A program made the position numbers and the translations under genes. This document shows positions 25,918 through 34,150 of a stretch of 38,496 bases of DNA, one piece after another. Below the pieces are notes generated by a model. The model was not told the DNA's origin. It searched no databases and worked only from the letters and a program-made list of their open reading frames with translations. Within the stretch, counting starts at the first letter, position 1, and every line of letters begins with the position of its first letter. Origin of the DNA: UBA2882 sp964619485 (lineage in GTDB: Bacteria > Bacillota > Clostridia > Lachnospirales > Lachnospiraceae); the NCBI GenBank assembly GCA_964619485.1, contig CAZUCI010000022.1:1-38496 (forward strand), written 5' to 3'.

Positions 25918-27486
25918 AAATGCAGCTGTATACATGGTTGGATAGCTGTATTGAATAAAGGAAGCAGGTGCTGTCAGAAAAATGACAGCCTCTCTGGCAA
26001 ACAGTGACAGGGAGGAAACAAACAGGAACCATTCCTTTTTTATCAGACTCCAGACAAGTGTGATCAGCAAAACAACCAGCATTGGGATAAATGCTTCACC
26101 ACCATGCTGGAAGAGAAATAACGAGATTTCATTGTTATAGGCAATGGGAAGCCTTTTATTTCCATCAATCAGCTCGTAGCCATAGGCCTGATCACTGACG
26201 TAAAGGTGGTAATCAGAGGTATTGACCGGCTCCAAATTCAGAACCATGGATTTATTATAGTTGTAAATTCCATTGGTAACACAGAACAGCTGGAGACGTT
26301 CGGCGGCATATAAATCAAGGTTATGCAGGATCAGACGAAACGCACTTTTTAAATAAGCCTTCTGAGTATTTTCATCAGCACCAGTCTGGGTGAAGCGGCC
26401 TTCATTAAAATCAGAATTATAGCGGTTATAGGAGCTGCAGGAAAGGGTTTCGTAGCTGATATAGTCAAGATTAATCACTTTATTGATATTGGCAAGATCC
26501 TCGTCTGCTCCTTTATAGGTCTGATCTCTGTGAATCATCAGAGAAATGGGACGGATGGTTGCAATAATCAGATAGTCGCTTCCGTAATATTTTTCTTCTC
26601 CCCTGGATTGAGGTATTTTTATGATACCAAAGAAAATCACAAAGCAAAGTAAGAAGAGAAGCAGCTTTTGAAGCATTTTTTTACTAAATCCACCATAGGT
26701 CAGTGGAATGAGAAGTAAAGCAAAGACAAAAAGAGTGATGCCTTCACTTCTCCAAAGGCACAGAAGTGAGACAAGAAGTCCCAGAAACAAAAGCTTCCGG
26801 AGGTTTGGCTTTGCCTCTTTTTTCTTTTCAAAAAAGAGAAAGGCAAAAAAGAAAACAAAAAAGGGAGCATATAGAGCCGGCCTGAAGCACATAAGCGAGC
26901 CAAGCAGAGTAAAAGGCATAACCCCACACAGCAGTAGAAGGTATTTTACTTTGCTTTGATACAGGCGGTCAGCCTCGTAAAAGATATAGGAAAACAAAAG
27001 TGCGTGAATGAGAGCATTGAGCAGAATCGGTCCCACAGAGGCCGGAATCAGGCTCATCCCCACCATGTAATAGAGAGATGTCAGATAGCAGTGCCAGTAT
27101 ACAGGATAGAATCTGGTGGCATAGCCAAAAATAATCGCATCATCACTCATATAATAGCCTGGAAAATTCAGCAGTAACAGGCCCGCGTACAGCAAAAGAA
27201 AGGCAAAAAAAGCAAGCAGAAGCTTAGGATGCTTTATGCCATAGTACAGGAATTCCAACAGCCCCACCAAAAGAATCAGGAGAAGAACCTTGGTCAATAC
27301 ATGCATGAGAGGGACGGCGGACAGATCCACGGGCAGGCAGTTCATGTTCAGGGCATCTGAGGAAAAGATTTTGGTATCCGTGTAGAAGGTCAGTCCCCAG
27401 TACAAAAAAGCCAAAAGTGGAAGAACCAGATATTTGATTTTTTCCTGTTTTATTGTTTTGAGTAAATTTTTTATAAATGTTTTCAT
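25852..27486 (-). CDS. GT-C-like polytopic membrane protein (DUF6020-like)
   Basis: The 544-residue protein has about eleven membrane segments. NFPGYYMSDDAIIFGYATRF after the third to fourth segment holds paired Asp residues where GT-C enzymes keep their catalytic acid, and VYWHCYLTSLYYMVGMSL follows. A large outside region (about 300-445) precedes the last two segments. The pattern resembles DUF6020-type proteins of surface-glycan loci, but the family call is tentative. It could be a polymerase or a lipid-linked sugar transferase. The minus-strand TATAAT at 27494-27499 lies just ahead of the gene. Its 3' end overlaps the acyltransferase gene by 66 bp. Confidence 0.78.
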   Translation of the reverse strand: MKTFIKNLLKTIKQEKIKYLVLPLLAFLYWGLTFYTDTKIFSSDALNMNCLPVDLSAVPLMHVLTKVLLLILLVGLLEFLYYGIKHPKLLLAFFAFLLLYAGLLLLNFPGYYMSDDAIIFGYATRFYPVYWHCYLTSLYYMVGMSLIPASVGPILLNALIHALLFSYIFYEADRLYQSKVKYLLLLCGVMPFTLLGSLMCFRPALYAPFFVFFFAFLFFEKKKEAKPNLRKLLFLGLLVSLLCLWRSEGITLFVFALLLIPLTYGGFSKKMLQKLLLFLLCFVIFFGIIKIPQSRGEEKYYGSDYLIIATIRPISLMIHRDQTYKGADEDLANINKVINLDYISYETLSCSSYNRYNSDFNEGRFTQTGADENTQKAYLKSAFRLILHNLDLYAAERLQLFCVTNGIYNYNKSMVLNLEPVNTSDYHLYVSDQAYGYELIDGNKRLPIAYNNEISLFLFQHGGEAFIPMLVVLLITLVWSLIKKEWFLFVSSLSLFAREAVIFLTAPASFIQYSYPTMYTAAFLFLVLLLTKMEKRKLASLSKQ

Positions 27487-27493
27487 ATTGGTT

Positions 27494-27499
27494 ATTATA
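27494..27499 (-). promoter_or_regulatory. Putative -10 box for the DUF6020-like gene
   Basis: The minus strand reads GGGTATAATAACC, a perfect TATAAT only about 8 bases from the annotated ATG, so the leader would be nearly absent. A convincing -35 box was not found. Confidence 0.35.
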
Positions 27500-27510
27500 C
27501 CCTAGCTGAC

Positions 27511-27539
27511 TTGCTAATTCTACCGATATTTGTTATATT
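27511..27539 (+). promoter_or_regulatory. Putative sigma-A promoter for the GT39-like gene
   Basis: TTGCTA (27511-27516), a 17-bp spacer and TATATT (27534-27539), with TG one base before the -10 box. It would start near 27546 and leave a leader of about 77 bases before 27623. Confidence 0.55.
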
Positions 27540-27622
27540 TTAGCTTGGTTTTACTGGTTTCTTAAGAAGGCTTCTTATGAAGGTAGCCACGCCGGGATGG
27601 CATGGCAAAAAAGGTGAAAGAT

Positions 27623-29659
27623 ATGATTTTGATTATTCCGGCAGTTTTAATTGCCCTTTATCAATATATAAAGAATACCACAAAGGAAGGTCCGGAGGCA
27701 CTGGCACGCCTGGTGGCCGTCTTTGAGGTACTGGTTTTATTACTTACCAATTTTTTCAGTTTATTTCATGGAATCAGGCAGATTCCAATGTTTTTGGGGT
27801 GGCTTGCAGTTTTATTTGTCACAATACTGCTTACGGTAAAGCGCTTTGGAACAGAGGGACTGTTATGGAATAAAAAGAGCCCTTTGCAGAAAAAAGGAGT
27901 GTGTGGCCTTCTCAAAAAAAATGAGAGAGACTGGTTTACCATGACACTTTTGATTGTAATGGGGGTTCTTTCTCTGATTTTATTGGTGGGAGCTATTTTT
28001 ACCGTACCATACAACTATGATTCCATGACCTATCACCTGGCCAGGATTGGCCACTGGCTGGATAACGGCAGCGTGGCACATTACGTTTCAAATGTCGACA
28101 GACAGATTTATTCCCCGGTGCTGGCAGAGTATAACCTTCTGCAGCTGATGGTGCTTTCCCAAAGTGATATCTTCGCAAATCTGCTGCAGTATGTCAGCCT
28201 GTTTGTAACTGCTTACTTTGTGTATCATTGTGCAGCAAGGCTGGGGACAAATCGCCGTTTCGCCCTGTTTGGAAGCTTTGCCTTCATGCTGATGCCCCTG
28301 ACGATTTCACAGAGTATTACAACCCAGAATGATCTGTTTGCCACGATGTTTCTGGTTATTTTTCTCTATGAATTAATTGGTGTGGTCAGGTGGAAGCAGA
28401 TTACATTGGAAAAAGAGCAGGTAATCACGATTTTACTTTTGGCTTCCATGGTTGCCTTTGGCTATCTGGCAAAGACCAGTGTATGTGCGTCCATGCTGAT
28501 GTTCATGCCTTGGCTTCTGATTGTGTGCATAATAAGAAAAGATAAGCTTTCCAAGATGCTTTCCTGCGCTCTGCTGGCGGGAGCTGCTATTCTTGTGCTG
28601 ATATCAGAAACATTGCTCCGTACCTTTTTATCCAGCGGTTCTATTATGACAAATACCGCCAGCGGAGACATTATGGTGGCAACCAAAAATGTCAGTTATA
28701 TCCTCGTCAATATTATGAAGAACTTTTCCCTGCTGATTACCCAGCATTTGTTCCGTCCGTTAAACGGCTTTGTCTATCGGATTGCCATTGGACTGGGCCA
28801 GCTGCTTCATGTGGAGGTAAACAACGAGGCTATTGCGTTCCATGGCTTTGACTTTCTTCATCATATGAATATGGGAGATGACATGTATTCCCATGATAAG
28901 ACACCCAGCTCCTTTGTGGCTTATCTTGCCTTTTTAGCGGGTGTTCTGCTTGTGGTACTATTTATTTGGCTTTTACTTAAGGGGAAAAGGATGTCCGAAG
29001 CAGAAAAGAGCGAAAAGTGCTTAAGCCTTGGATTTGCAGTGTCTAACTGGCTTTCCTTTGGGTTTATTATGGCACTGCTGCGCTGGCAGCCATGGGGAAC
29101 CAGACTGATGTATCCTGCACTGGCAGCTACAGTGATTATGAGTGCCAATCTCTGTTATGTATTTTTGAAAAAAAAGAAATGGCAGCTTGCTGTGCTTGTA
29201 CCCCTGGCGGCGTTATGCGTAATTTTGGCTGTAAGTCCATTGAAATACAATATGCGGGAGGCTAAGGCGTTTATCGCAGGCGGCTGTCAGGACCGCCTGT
29301 CTTACTATTTTGAATTTAACCAGAGAAGAGCCTCCTATGAAGCTTTACTGGCGAAGGCAAAGGAAGAAAAGGTGACTGATATTGGAGTTTTGATCAATGG
29401 GGATGGCTACGATTATCCTCTTTGGCTGATGTTCCATCAGGAGGATGAAGAGGCAGTTCTGCGGCATATTGTGGCGGAGGATGCAGACCGGAGTATAGAT
29501 TGCCTTGGAAATGAAAATGTGGCTCCCGAGGCGATTCTCATGGTAGAAAGAGAACAGCCGAAGCTGGGAGATACCTGTGAATATGCAGGGGTAACCTATG
29601 TGTGCACCTATGTAAATGAAGGAAACTTTGATGCCTATTTCTCGAAAAGCGATAACTAA
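27623..29659 (+). CDS. GT39-like polytopic membrane glycosyltransferase
   Basis: The protein of about 678 residues has about twelve membrane segments. VPYNYDSMTYHLARIGHWLD places Asp133 in the first outside loop, as in GT39 and ArnT enzymes. ITTQNDLFATMFLVIFLYEL and FGYLAKTSVCASMLMFMPW follow. The last 100 residues are soluble and probably extracytoplasmic. It should transfer a sugar from polyprenyl phosphate to the glycan outside the membrane. The ATG at 27623 is preferred over 27602 because AAGGTG (27611-27616) is at the right distance. It stands alone between two divergent or convergent minus-strand genes, with its own promoter. Confidence 0.82.
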   Translation: MILIIPAVLIALYQYIKNTTKEGPEALARLVAVFEVLVLLLTNFFSLFHGIRQIPMFLGWLAVLFVTILLTVKRFGTEGLLWNKKSPLQKKGVCGLLKKNERDWFTMTLLIVMGVLSLILLVGAIFTVPYNYDSMTYHLARIGHWLDNGSVAHYVSNVDRQIYSPVLAEYNLLQLMVLSQSDIFANLLQYVSLFVTAYFVYHCAARLGTNRRFALFGSFAFMLMPLTISQSITTQNDLFATMFLVIFLYELIGVVRWKQITLEKEQVITILLLASMVAFGYLAKTSVCASMLMFMPWLLIVCIIRKDKLSKMLSCALLAGAAILVLISETLLRTFLSSGSIMTNTASGDIMVATKNVSYILVNIMKNFSLLITQHLFRPLNGFVYRIAIGLGQLLHVEVNNEAIAFHGFDFLHHMNMGDDMYSHDKTPSSFVAYLAFLAGVLLVVLFIWLLLKGKRMSEAEKSEKCLSLGFAVSNWLSFGFIMALLRWQPWGTRLMYPALAATVIMSANLCYVFLKKKKWQLAVLVPLAALCVILAVSPLKYNMREAKAFIAGGCQDRLSYYFEFNQRRASYEALLAKAKEEKVTDIGVLINGDGYDYPLWLMFHQEDEEAVLRHIVAEDADRSIDCLGNENVAPEAILMVEREQPKLGDTCEYAGVTYVCTYVNEGNFDAYFSKSDN

Positions 29660-29683
29660 TCCTTTGTCAGGGAATACTCAGCC

Positions 29684-29737
29684 TGCTTTCGCAGAAAATG
29701 AGAAGTGATTTGCTTTCATAGAAAATGCGATGAGTTT
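29684..29737. repeat. Two 27-bp direct tandem copies between convergent genes
   Basis: The copies at 29684-29710 and 29711-29737 agree at 21 of 27 bases, sharing TGCTTTC and AGAAAATG. The second copy touches the stop codon of the minus-strand gene. No clear intrinsic terminator is visible here. Confidence 0.55.
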
Positions 29738-30812
29738 AGCTCTTCAGCAGCGCCTCCACCTCGTCCCAGCTTCGTGCGACGAAGACATTATCACACTTGG
29801 AGGCAAAGGTGGAAAAATAGTGCTCATAATCACATTTTTCGTTAAAGGAATCCTCAGCTAAGGGATAGAGGAAGATAATGCGGCTTTTGCTGTGGAAAAG
29901 CAGTTTCCCGGAAACGGTTGCCGTTGAATAAAAGGAAATCAGCGTTTTATCCTCCATGGCACCAGAAGCTATGGCTAACTCAAAGGGACACTTATCCTCA
30001 TACATGGACAATTCACCTGTAAACTGATCGTTGACTCCCCTGGGATGTGGCTTGATTATAAAATTATTTTGCCCGCTGATAGAGGCTAAAAGCTTAATGA
30101 GGCTGCGGTATTTACTGGCATTTCCCTGTCCGTTCAGGGTTCCCTGTCCGAGAAAAATCACCCTTTCTTTGGGAATGACAGGCTGAAACTGGAAAATTTC
30201 CTTTGCCTGTGCAATCACACGGTCAATTCTTGCCTGATTGTTATCAATTCTTACCTTCTCAAAGGTGACCTGAGCCTCGGCCATATCCGGCTCAAAAAGA
30301 TACATTTCCTTCTCCATTTTTTCCACATCATAATGAAAAAAATCGCGGTAAAGTCTGATGCCGCTTTCGGTATTAATCACGTGTGCAGATGCCTTGGTGT
30401 AGCTTGCAAATCCATCCTCAAAACGATGAAAGGTCACATGCCGGTTTTTTTTAATCAGTGTTTTAGCTATCTCCTTTACAATTTCATCAGGAGCACCGGG
30501 GGAAGCAAAGAAAACCCTATCGTAGATGTCGAGGGGCGCGTCAATGATAGCTTTTGTAGTTGGATTGTATACAAAACTTTCAAAAAGGGTGGTCAATGCA
30601 TGTTTATAAGGATTTTTAATTTTTCGGCCATCAGCAAAAGAAACCCTGTTAAAAAAAGCATCCAGCCGGCCGGACCTGTATACCTCTTCCAAAGAAGGAG
30701 TCTTGTCTGTAATGATGAGGTCGACGGTATCGTCAGACAAATAGGCATCCTTTAAAAAGAGAAAAACCAGTAAATGATATGGAGTTGAAGCAATTCCAAG
30801 AACCTTAGCCAT
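29736..30812 (-). CDS. GT52/sialyltransferase-like glycosyltransferase
   Basis: The 358-residue protein opens AKVLGIASTPYHLLVFLFLK, the TPYHLL segment seen in GT52-type and related enzymes. It shows three motifs shared by bacterial sialyltransferase-fold proteins: FEDGFASY (E132-D133-G134), IIKPHPRG (H256-P257) and FYSTATVSG (S296-T297). These are the D/E-D/E-G, HP and S-S/T motifs of a GT-B fold that uses CMP-sugars. It would act in the cytoplasm. The ATG at 30812 is chosen because GGAGG lies just ahead; a TTG at 30827 is less likely. It follows the flippase gene by 41 bp and is read with it. No CMP-sialic-acid synthesis genes are in the window, so the donor may differ. Confidence 0.78.
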   Translation of the reverse strand: MAKVLGIASTPYHLLVFLFLKDAYLSDDTVDLIITDKTPSLEEVYRSGRLDAFFNRVSFADGRKIKNPYKHALTTLFESFVYNPTTKAIIDAPLDIYDRVFFASPGAPDEIVKEIAKTLIKKNRHVTFHRFEDGFASYTKASAHVINTESGIRLYRDFFHYDVEKMEKEMYLFEPDMAEAQVTFEKVRIDNNQARIDRVIAQAKEIFQFQPVIPKERVIFLGQGTLNGQGNASKYRSLIKLLASISGQNNFIIKPHPRGVNDQFTGELSMYEDKCPFELAIASGAMEDKTLISFYSTATVSGKLLFHSKSRIIFLYPLAEDSFNEKCDYEHYFSTFASKCDNVFVARSWDEVEALLKS

Positions 30813-30853
30813 AGCAGCCTCCTGCAAAAAAGTAGTTTTATTTTTGAAAATGA

Positions 30854-32413
30854 TTAAGCCTGTTTTTTAAATCTTTTTAAAAGCATATCAAAAAGCATTT
30901 CCCGTTCCTTCTTTCCAAACAGGAACAGAATATTCAAGATACAGCCAACGACACCACAGATTACAACGTCCACAAAAATCCAGAACCAGTTACTGCTTGG
31001 CAGAACGAGATAAAAACCATAGAAAAGAGCAATCATGGAAGCACTGACTAACACATAACGTATAATGGTTGGATAAAAGGTTTTCTTTGGAATTTCCAGA
31101 CAATGGGCAGCGTACATTGGTGTGAATGTCATGTTTTTGATTATGCCCAGAATTGTGGATGTTCCGGCGACACAGTAGACACCTAAGGAGGTGGTCTCCA
31201 GGAGGACAAATACGATTCCTGCACTCAGGACGCCCATAACAAGTGTGATAATGGAATTCCATTTCAGTTTGTTAACCACTGTATAAACATTGAACAGCGG
31301 GCTGATAACACCGCCGACAATGGTTCCAAACATGGTCAGAAGCGTCAGAATATAAATCAATGTAATAATGGACGGGTCACTGATGGATTTGGAGCTTGGC
31401 AGCCAGATGGTGTAGAAGGGAATACCAAAGGCACACACAAAGCAGAGTGGAATATTTGCAAAGAAACCGGTCATTTTCATAGCACTGGTAAGGTCCTCCA
31501 CCAGTTCCTTTTTATTATCCTTGGCAAAGCTGATGGTCAGGGAAGGGGTAAATACCGCAGAAATTGTCTCGTAAAGAGTGTTGATTGCGACGGCAATGGT
31601 TTTGGAGGTACTGATGTAGCCCATTTCTGTTGTTCCGATAAACAGATTGGTAATGAGAACATCCAGACCGTTGGTCAGTGTCTGACCGGCCCGCATGATG
31701 GTGTTCCAGATTCCGGAGGATAAAATTTCCCAGACCTTTTTTATGGAAAAATGTCTGCGGCTGATTTCTATTTCCGGCATCAGCTTCCTGGTGTAGTGGA
31801 TGTAGGCAACCAGAAGATAGATGGTTGCTGCCACTGAGCCGAGCGCAATATAGGAAACGTGGATTGGCAGAAACATAAAGGTCACAATCAGGATGACAGA
31901 GCGAAGCACCTGGGATTCGATGGAGCGGAATGCCTTTAAATCCAATCGGTTAGCCGCGAAGGTTGCAGTGGAGAAGGTGGTGCTGATTATGGTTACCATG
32001 AAGTTTAAAAAGGTCAGTGCAAAGAGAAGCTTCACATCCGAAATCAGGGCCGGTGAGATATTTACCAGCTTATCCAGGAAGGTAACCACCAGAATGCATG
32101 GAAGAATCAGACTTGCCACAATGGCAATATTGGCATACATGGTGGAATTGAAATATTTATTGGCGTTGTCGTAATCGCCCTTGGTCAGACTGACAGTAAT
32201 AAATCTTCCGGCCATGGAATTCAGTGCGGTCGCTGCAATTTCCGCATAGCTGACAAAATCATTCGCCAGAGTCATAAAGCCGTAGGCTTCGAAATTCAGT
32301 TTGCCGATGATAACCGGAGTCAGCACAAAGGAAATGACCAGACTGATCACGGTGGACAGCATACTGGCTACCATATTTACAACAATTTGTTTGCTTTTGC
32401 TTACTTGTTTCAT
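30854..32413 (-). CDS. Wzx-type polysaccharide flippase
   Basis: The 519-residue protein has 12-14 membrane segments, matching the length and pattern of MOP-superfamily flippases. KQIVVNMVASMLSTVISLVI, PVIIGKLNFEAYGFMTLAND and GRFITVSLTKGDYDNANKYF are typical of the polysaccharide-exporter branch. It would move the undecaprenyl-linked repeat from the inner to the outer membrane face. AAGGAACC is ahead of the ATG at 32413. It is divergent from the aminotransferase gene and leads a two-gene minus-strand unit with the GT52-like gene. It is the only exporter seen in the window; no ABC pair was found. Confidence 0.92.
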   Translation of the reverse strand: MKQVSKSKQIVVNMVASMLSTVISLVISFVLTPVIIGKLNFEAYGFMTLANDFVSYAEIAATALNSMAGRFITVSLTKGDYDNANKYFNSTMYANIAIVASLILPCILVVTFLDKLVNISPALISDVKLLFALTFLNFMVTIISTTFSTATFAANRLDLKAFRSIESQVLRSVILIVTFMFLPIHVSYIALGSVAATIYLLVAYIHYTRKLMPEIEISRRHFSIKKVWEILSSGIWNTIMRAGQTLTNGLDVLITNLFIGTTEMGYISTSKTIAVAINTLYETISAVFTPSLTISFAKDNKKELVEDLTSAMKMTGFFANIPLCFVCAFGIPFYTIWLPSSKSISDPSIITLIYILTLLTMFGTIVGGVISPLFNVYTVVNKLKWNSIITLVMGVLSAGIVFVLLETTSLGVYCVAGTSTILGIIKNMTFTPMYAAHCLEIPKKTFYPTIIRYVLVSASMIALFYGFYLVLPSSNWFWIFVDVVICGVVGCILNILFLFGKKEREMLFDMLLKRFKKQA

Positions 32414-32426
32414 AAAGGTTCCTTTT

Positions 32427-32455
32427 AGAATATATTTTCAATTAAAATGTTTCAA
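32427..32455 (-). promoter_or_regulatory. Candidate sigma-A promoter for the flippase gene
   Basis: On the minus strand TTGAAA (32455-32450), a 17-bp spacer and TATTCT (32432-32427) give matches of 5/6 and 4/6. Transcription would start close to the ATG at 32413. A second candidate further upstream is listed separately. Confidence 0.4.
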
Positions 32456-32541
32456 GGGGACGATAGAAGATGGTGCTTCCATGCCGGCACGCTCCCGCTA
32501 CATGCTGCTGGCAGCGGTACTAGCAGGTGAGCATTTCTGAA

Positions 32542-32550
32542 ATTATATCA
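32542..32550 (-). promoter_or_regulatory. Candidate extended -10 promoter further upstream of the flippase gene
   Basis: The minus strand reads TGATATAAT. A transcript from here would carry about 120 bases of leader, including the GC-rich structured stretch at 32456-32540. The -35 region is weak. Confidence 0.4.
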
Positions 32551-32563
32551 TGTTAGGAAATAT

Positions 32564-32592
32564 TTGACTAGCAATGGGCGCAATGATACAAT
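32564..32592 (+). promoter_or_regulatory. Sigma-A promoter for the aminotransferase operon
   Basis: TTGACT (32564-32569), an exact 17-bp spacer and TACAAT (32587-32592) match consensus at 5/6 in both boxes. It is the best promoter in the window. The start would be near 32599, 25 bases ahead of the ATG at 32624. It rules out an in-frame upstream start that would lie inside the -35 box. Confidence 0.75.
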
Positions 32593-32623
32593 AAAAAGAG
32601 TTTTGTTAGTGAGGAAAAGAGTT

Positions 32624-33715
32624 ATGAAAATTATGCCGAACCGGTTGGACCGGGGTTTTTATATGTATCAGGAGGAATTCGAACAGAAGGCTTTAAAGGT
32701 GCTTCGGTCTGGGTGGTATGTGCTTGGAGAAGAGGTAAAAAGCTTTGAAGAGGAGTTCGCTGCGTATACCGGCGCGAAATACTGTGTGGGTCTTGCAAGT
32801 GGACTGGATGCACTCTGGATGGCGTTCCGCATTCTGGGAATCGGTACAGGTGATGAGGTTATTGTTCAGGGAAATACCTATATCGCAAGTGTGATGGGCA
32901 TTACCATGAATGGCGCAACGCCTGTATTTGTGGAGCCGGACGAGTATTATGAAATTGATCCGGACAGGATAGAAGAGAAGATTACAGATAAGACCAGGGC
33001 GATTTTGGTTGTTCATCTATATGGACAGGCAACCAATATGACTAAAATTTTGTCTTTGTGTAAAAAATATAACCTTCGACTGGTTGAGGATTGTGCACAG
33101 AGTCATGGTGCAAGGTTTCAGGGACAGATGACGGGAACCTTTGGTGACATTGGATGCTTTTCCTTTTATCCCTCCAAGAATCTCGGAGCATTTGGTGACG
33201 GCGGAGCCATTGTGACCAATGATGCAAAGCTTGCAGAGGATATGCGTGTTTATCGTAATTATGGAAGCGAGAAACGTTATTATAACAAGGTTGTCGGGAC
33301 CAACTCCAGACTGGATGAGATTCAGGCAGGGCTCTTGCGCGTGAGACTGAGTCACATGCAGGAGCTGGAGGATGAAAAGAAGGCAATTGCAAACCGTTAT
33401 CTGAATGAATTAAAGAATGAAAAAATTATTTTACCAAAGCATATAGAAGGTGCCACACAGATCTGGCATCAGTTTGTTATCAGATGTAAAGAGCGTCAGG
33501 CACTTATTGATTATCTCAATGAAAGAGAAATCGGGACGATTGTTCATTACCCGATTCCACCGCATTTAGCAGAGGCTTACCAGTATCTCGGCTTTCATGA
33601 AGGAGATTTTCCAATGACGGAAACGTTGGCAAGAGAAGTACTTTCCATTCCAATGTATAATGGAATGACAGAGGAAGAACAAACCTGTGTCATTGATGCA
33701 ATCAATCAGTTTTAG
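32624..33715 (+). CDS. DegT/DnrJ/EryC1/StrS aminotransferase, FdtB/QdtB-like
   Basis: This PLP enzyme adds an amino group to a keto-sugar nucleotide. The 363-residue protein has GLASGLDALWMAFRI, GDEVIVQGNTYIASVM, VVHLYGQATNM, LVEDCAQSHGARFQG (Asp156 pairs with the PLP nitrogen) and FSFYPSKNLGAFGDGG with Lys185 as the PLP lysine. All key residues are intact. The next gene is an FdtA/QdtA-like isomerase, so the likely product is dTDP-3-amino-3,6-dideoxy-galactose or -glucose (Fuc3N or Qui3N). The ATG at 32624 follows GAGGAAAAG at 32611, and it lies downstream of the promoter at 32564-32592. Confidence 0.92.
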   Translation: MKIMPNRLDRGFYMYQEEFEQKALKVLRSGWYVLGEEVKSFEEEFAAYTGAKYCVGLASGLDALWMAFRILGIGTGDEVIVQGNTYIASVMGITMNGATPVFVEPDEYYEIDPDRIEEKITDKTRAILVVHLYGQATNMTKILSLCKKYNLRLVEDCAQSHGARFQGQMTGTFGDIGCFSFYPSKNLGAFGDGGAIVTNDAKLAEDMRVYRNYGSEKRYYNKVVGTNSRLDEIQAGLLRVRLSHMQELEDEKKAIANRYLNELKNEKIILPKHIEGATQIWHQFVIRCKERQALIDYLNEREIGTIVHYPIPPHLAEAYQYLGFHEGDFPMTETLAREVLSIPMYNGMTEEEQTCVIDAINQF

Positions 33716-33724
33716 GAGAAAAGA

Positions 33725-34150
33725 ATGAAGCATATTAAAGATCAATATCAGATTCTGGAATTTTCTGAATATGGAGATGAAAGAGGAAATCTGGTGGTAG
33801 CAGAGGGCGACGGAAGAGATGTGCCTTTTGCGATAAAAAGAGTATTTTACATGTATGGCTCAGATCCTGCCATCATTCGTGGCCAGCACGCGAACCGTAA
33901 GACTGATTTTGTCCTGATCAATGTCAGTGGAACCAGCAAGGTTAAGGTTGATAATGGCTTTGAAACAGAAATAATTGAGTTAAACAAACCGAGAATGGGT
34001 CTTTTTATTCCCACTATGGTGTGGAAGGATATGTATGATTTTTCCGATGACTCTGTGCTTCTGGTTCTTGCCAGCGAGCATTATAATGGGGAAGAATATA
34101 TCAGAGATTATGATGAATTTATCAAAGAGGTAAGAGAAATAAATGAGTAA
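33725..34150 (+). CDS. FdtA/QdtA-like dTDP-sugar 3,4-ketoisomerase (WxcM-like cupin)
   Basis: The 141-residue protein is a single cupin barrel of the WxcM C-terminal/FdtA type: DERGNLVVAEG, FAIKRVFYMYG, then RGQHANRKTDFVLINVSG, and FIPTMVWKDMYDFSDDSVLLVLAS. It should shift the keto group of dTDP-4-keto-6-deoxyglucose from C4 to C3 before amination. In characterised FdtA the block reads RGxHAH, with a functional His pair. Here the second His is Asn57 and the first, His55, is kept. It starts 9 bp after the aminotransferase gene with AGGAG ahead, and overlaps the next gene by 8 bp. No sugar N-acyltransferase follows immediately. Confidence 0.88.
   Translation: MKHIKDQYQILEFSEYGDERGNLVVAEGDGRDVPFAIKRVFYMYGSDPAIIRGQHANRKTDFVLINVSGTSKVKVDNGFETEIIELNKPRMGLFIPTMVWKDMYDFSDDSVLLVLASEHYNGEEYIRDYDEFIKEVREINE

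Noticed and set aside
7472..32413. Invertible DNA segments around the minus-strand genes
   Set aside because: I looked for matching inverted repeats at the edges of 7472-8266, 25852-27486 and 29736-32413 and saw none. No recombinase gene is present.
32564..32623. Upstream in-frame start for the aminotransferase gene
   Set aside because: This start lies inside the -35 box of a strong promoter and would precede the transcript. The ATG at 32624 has a good ribosome site.
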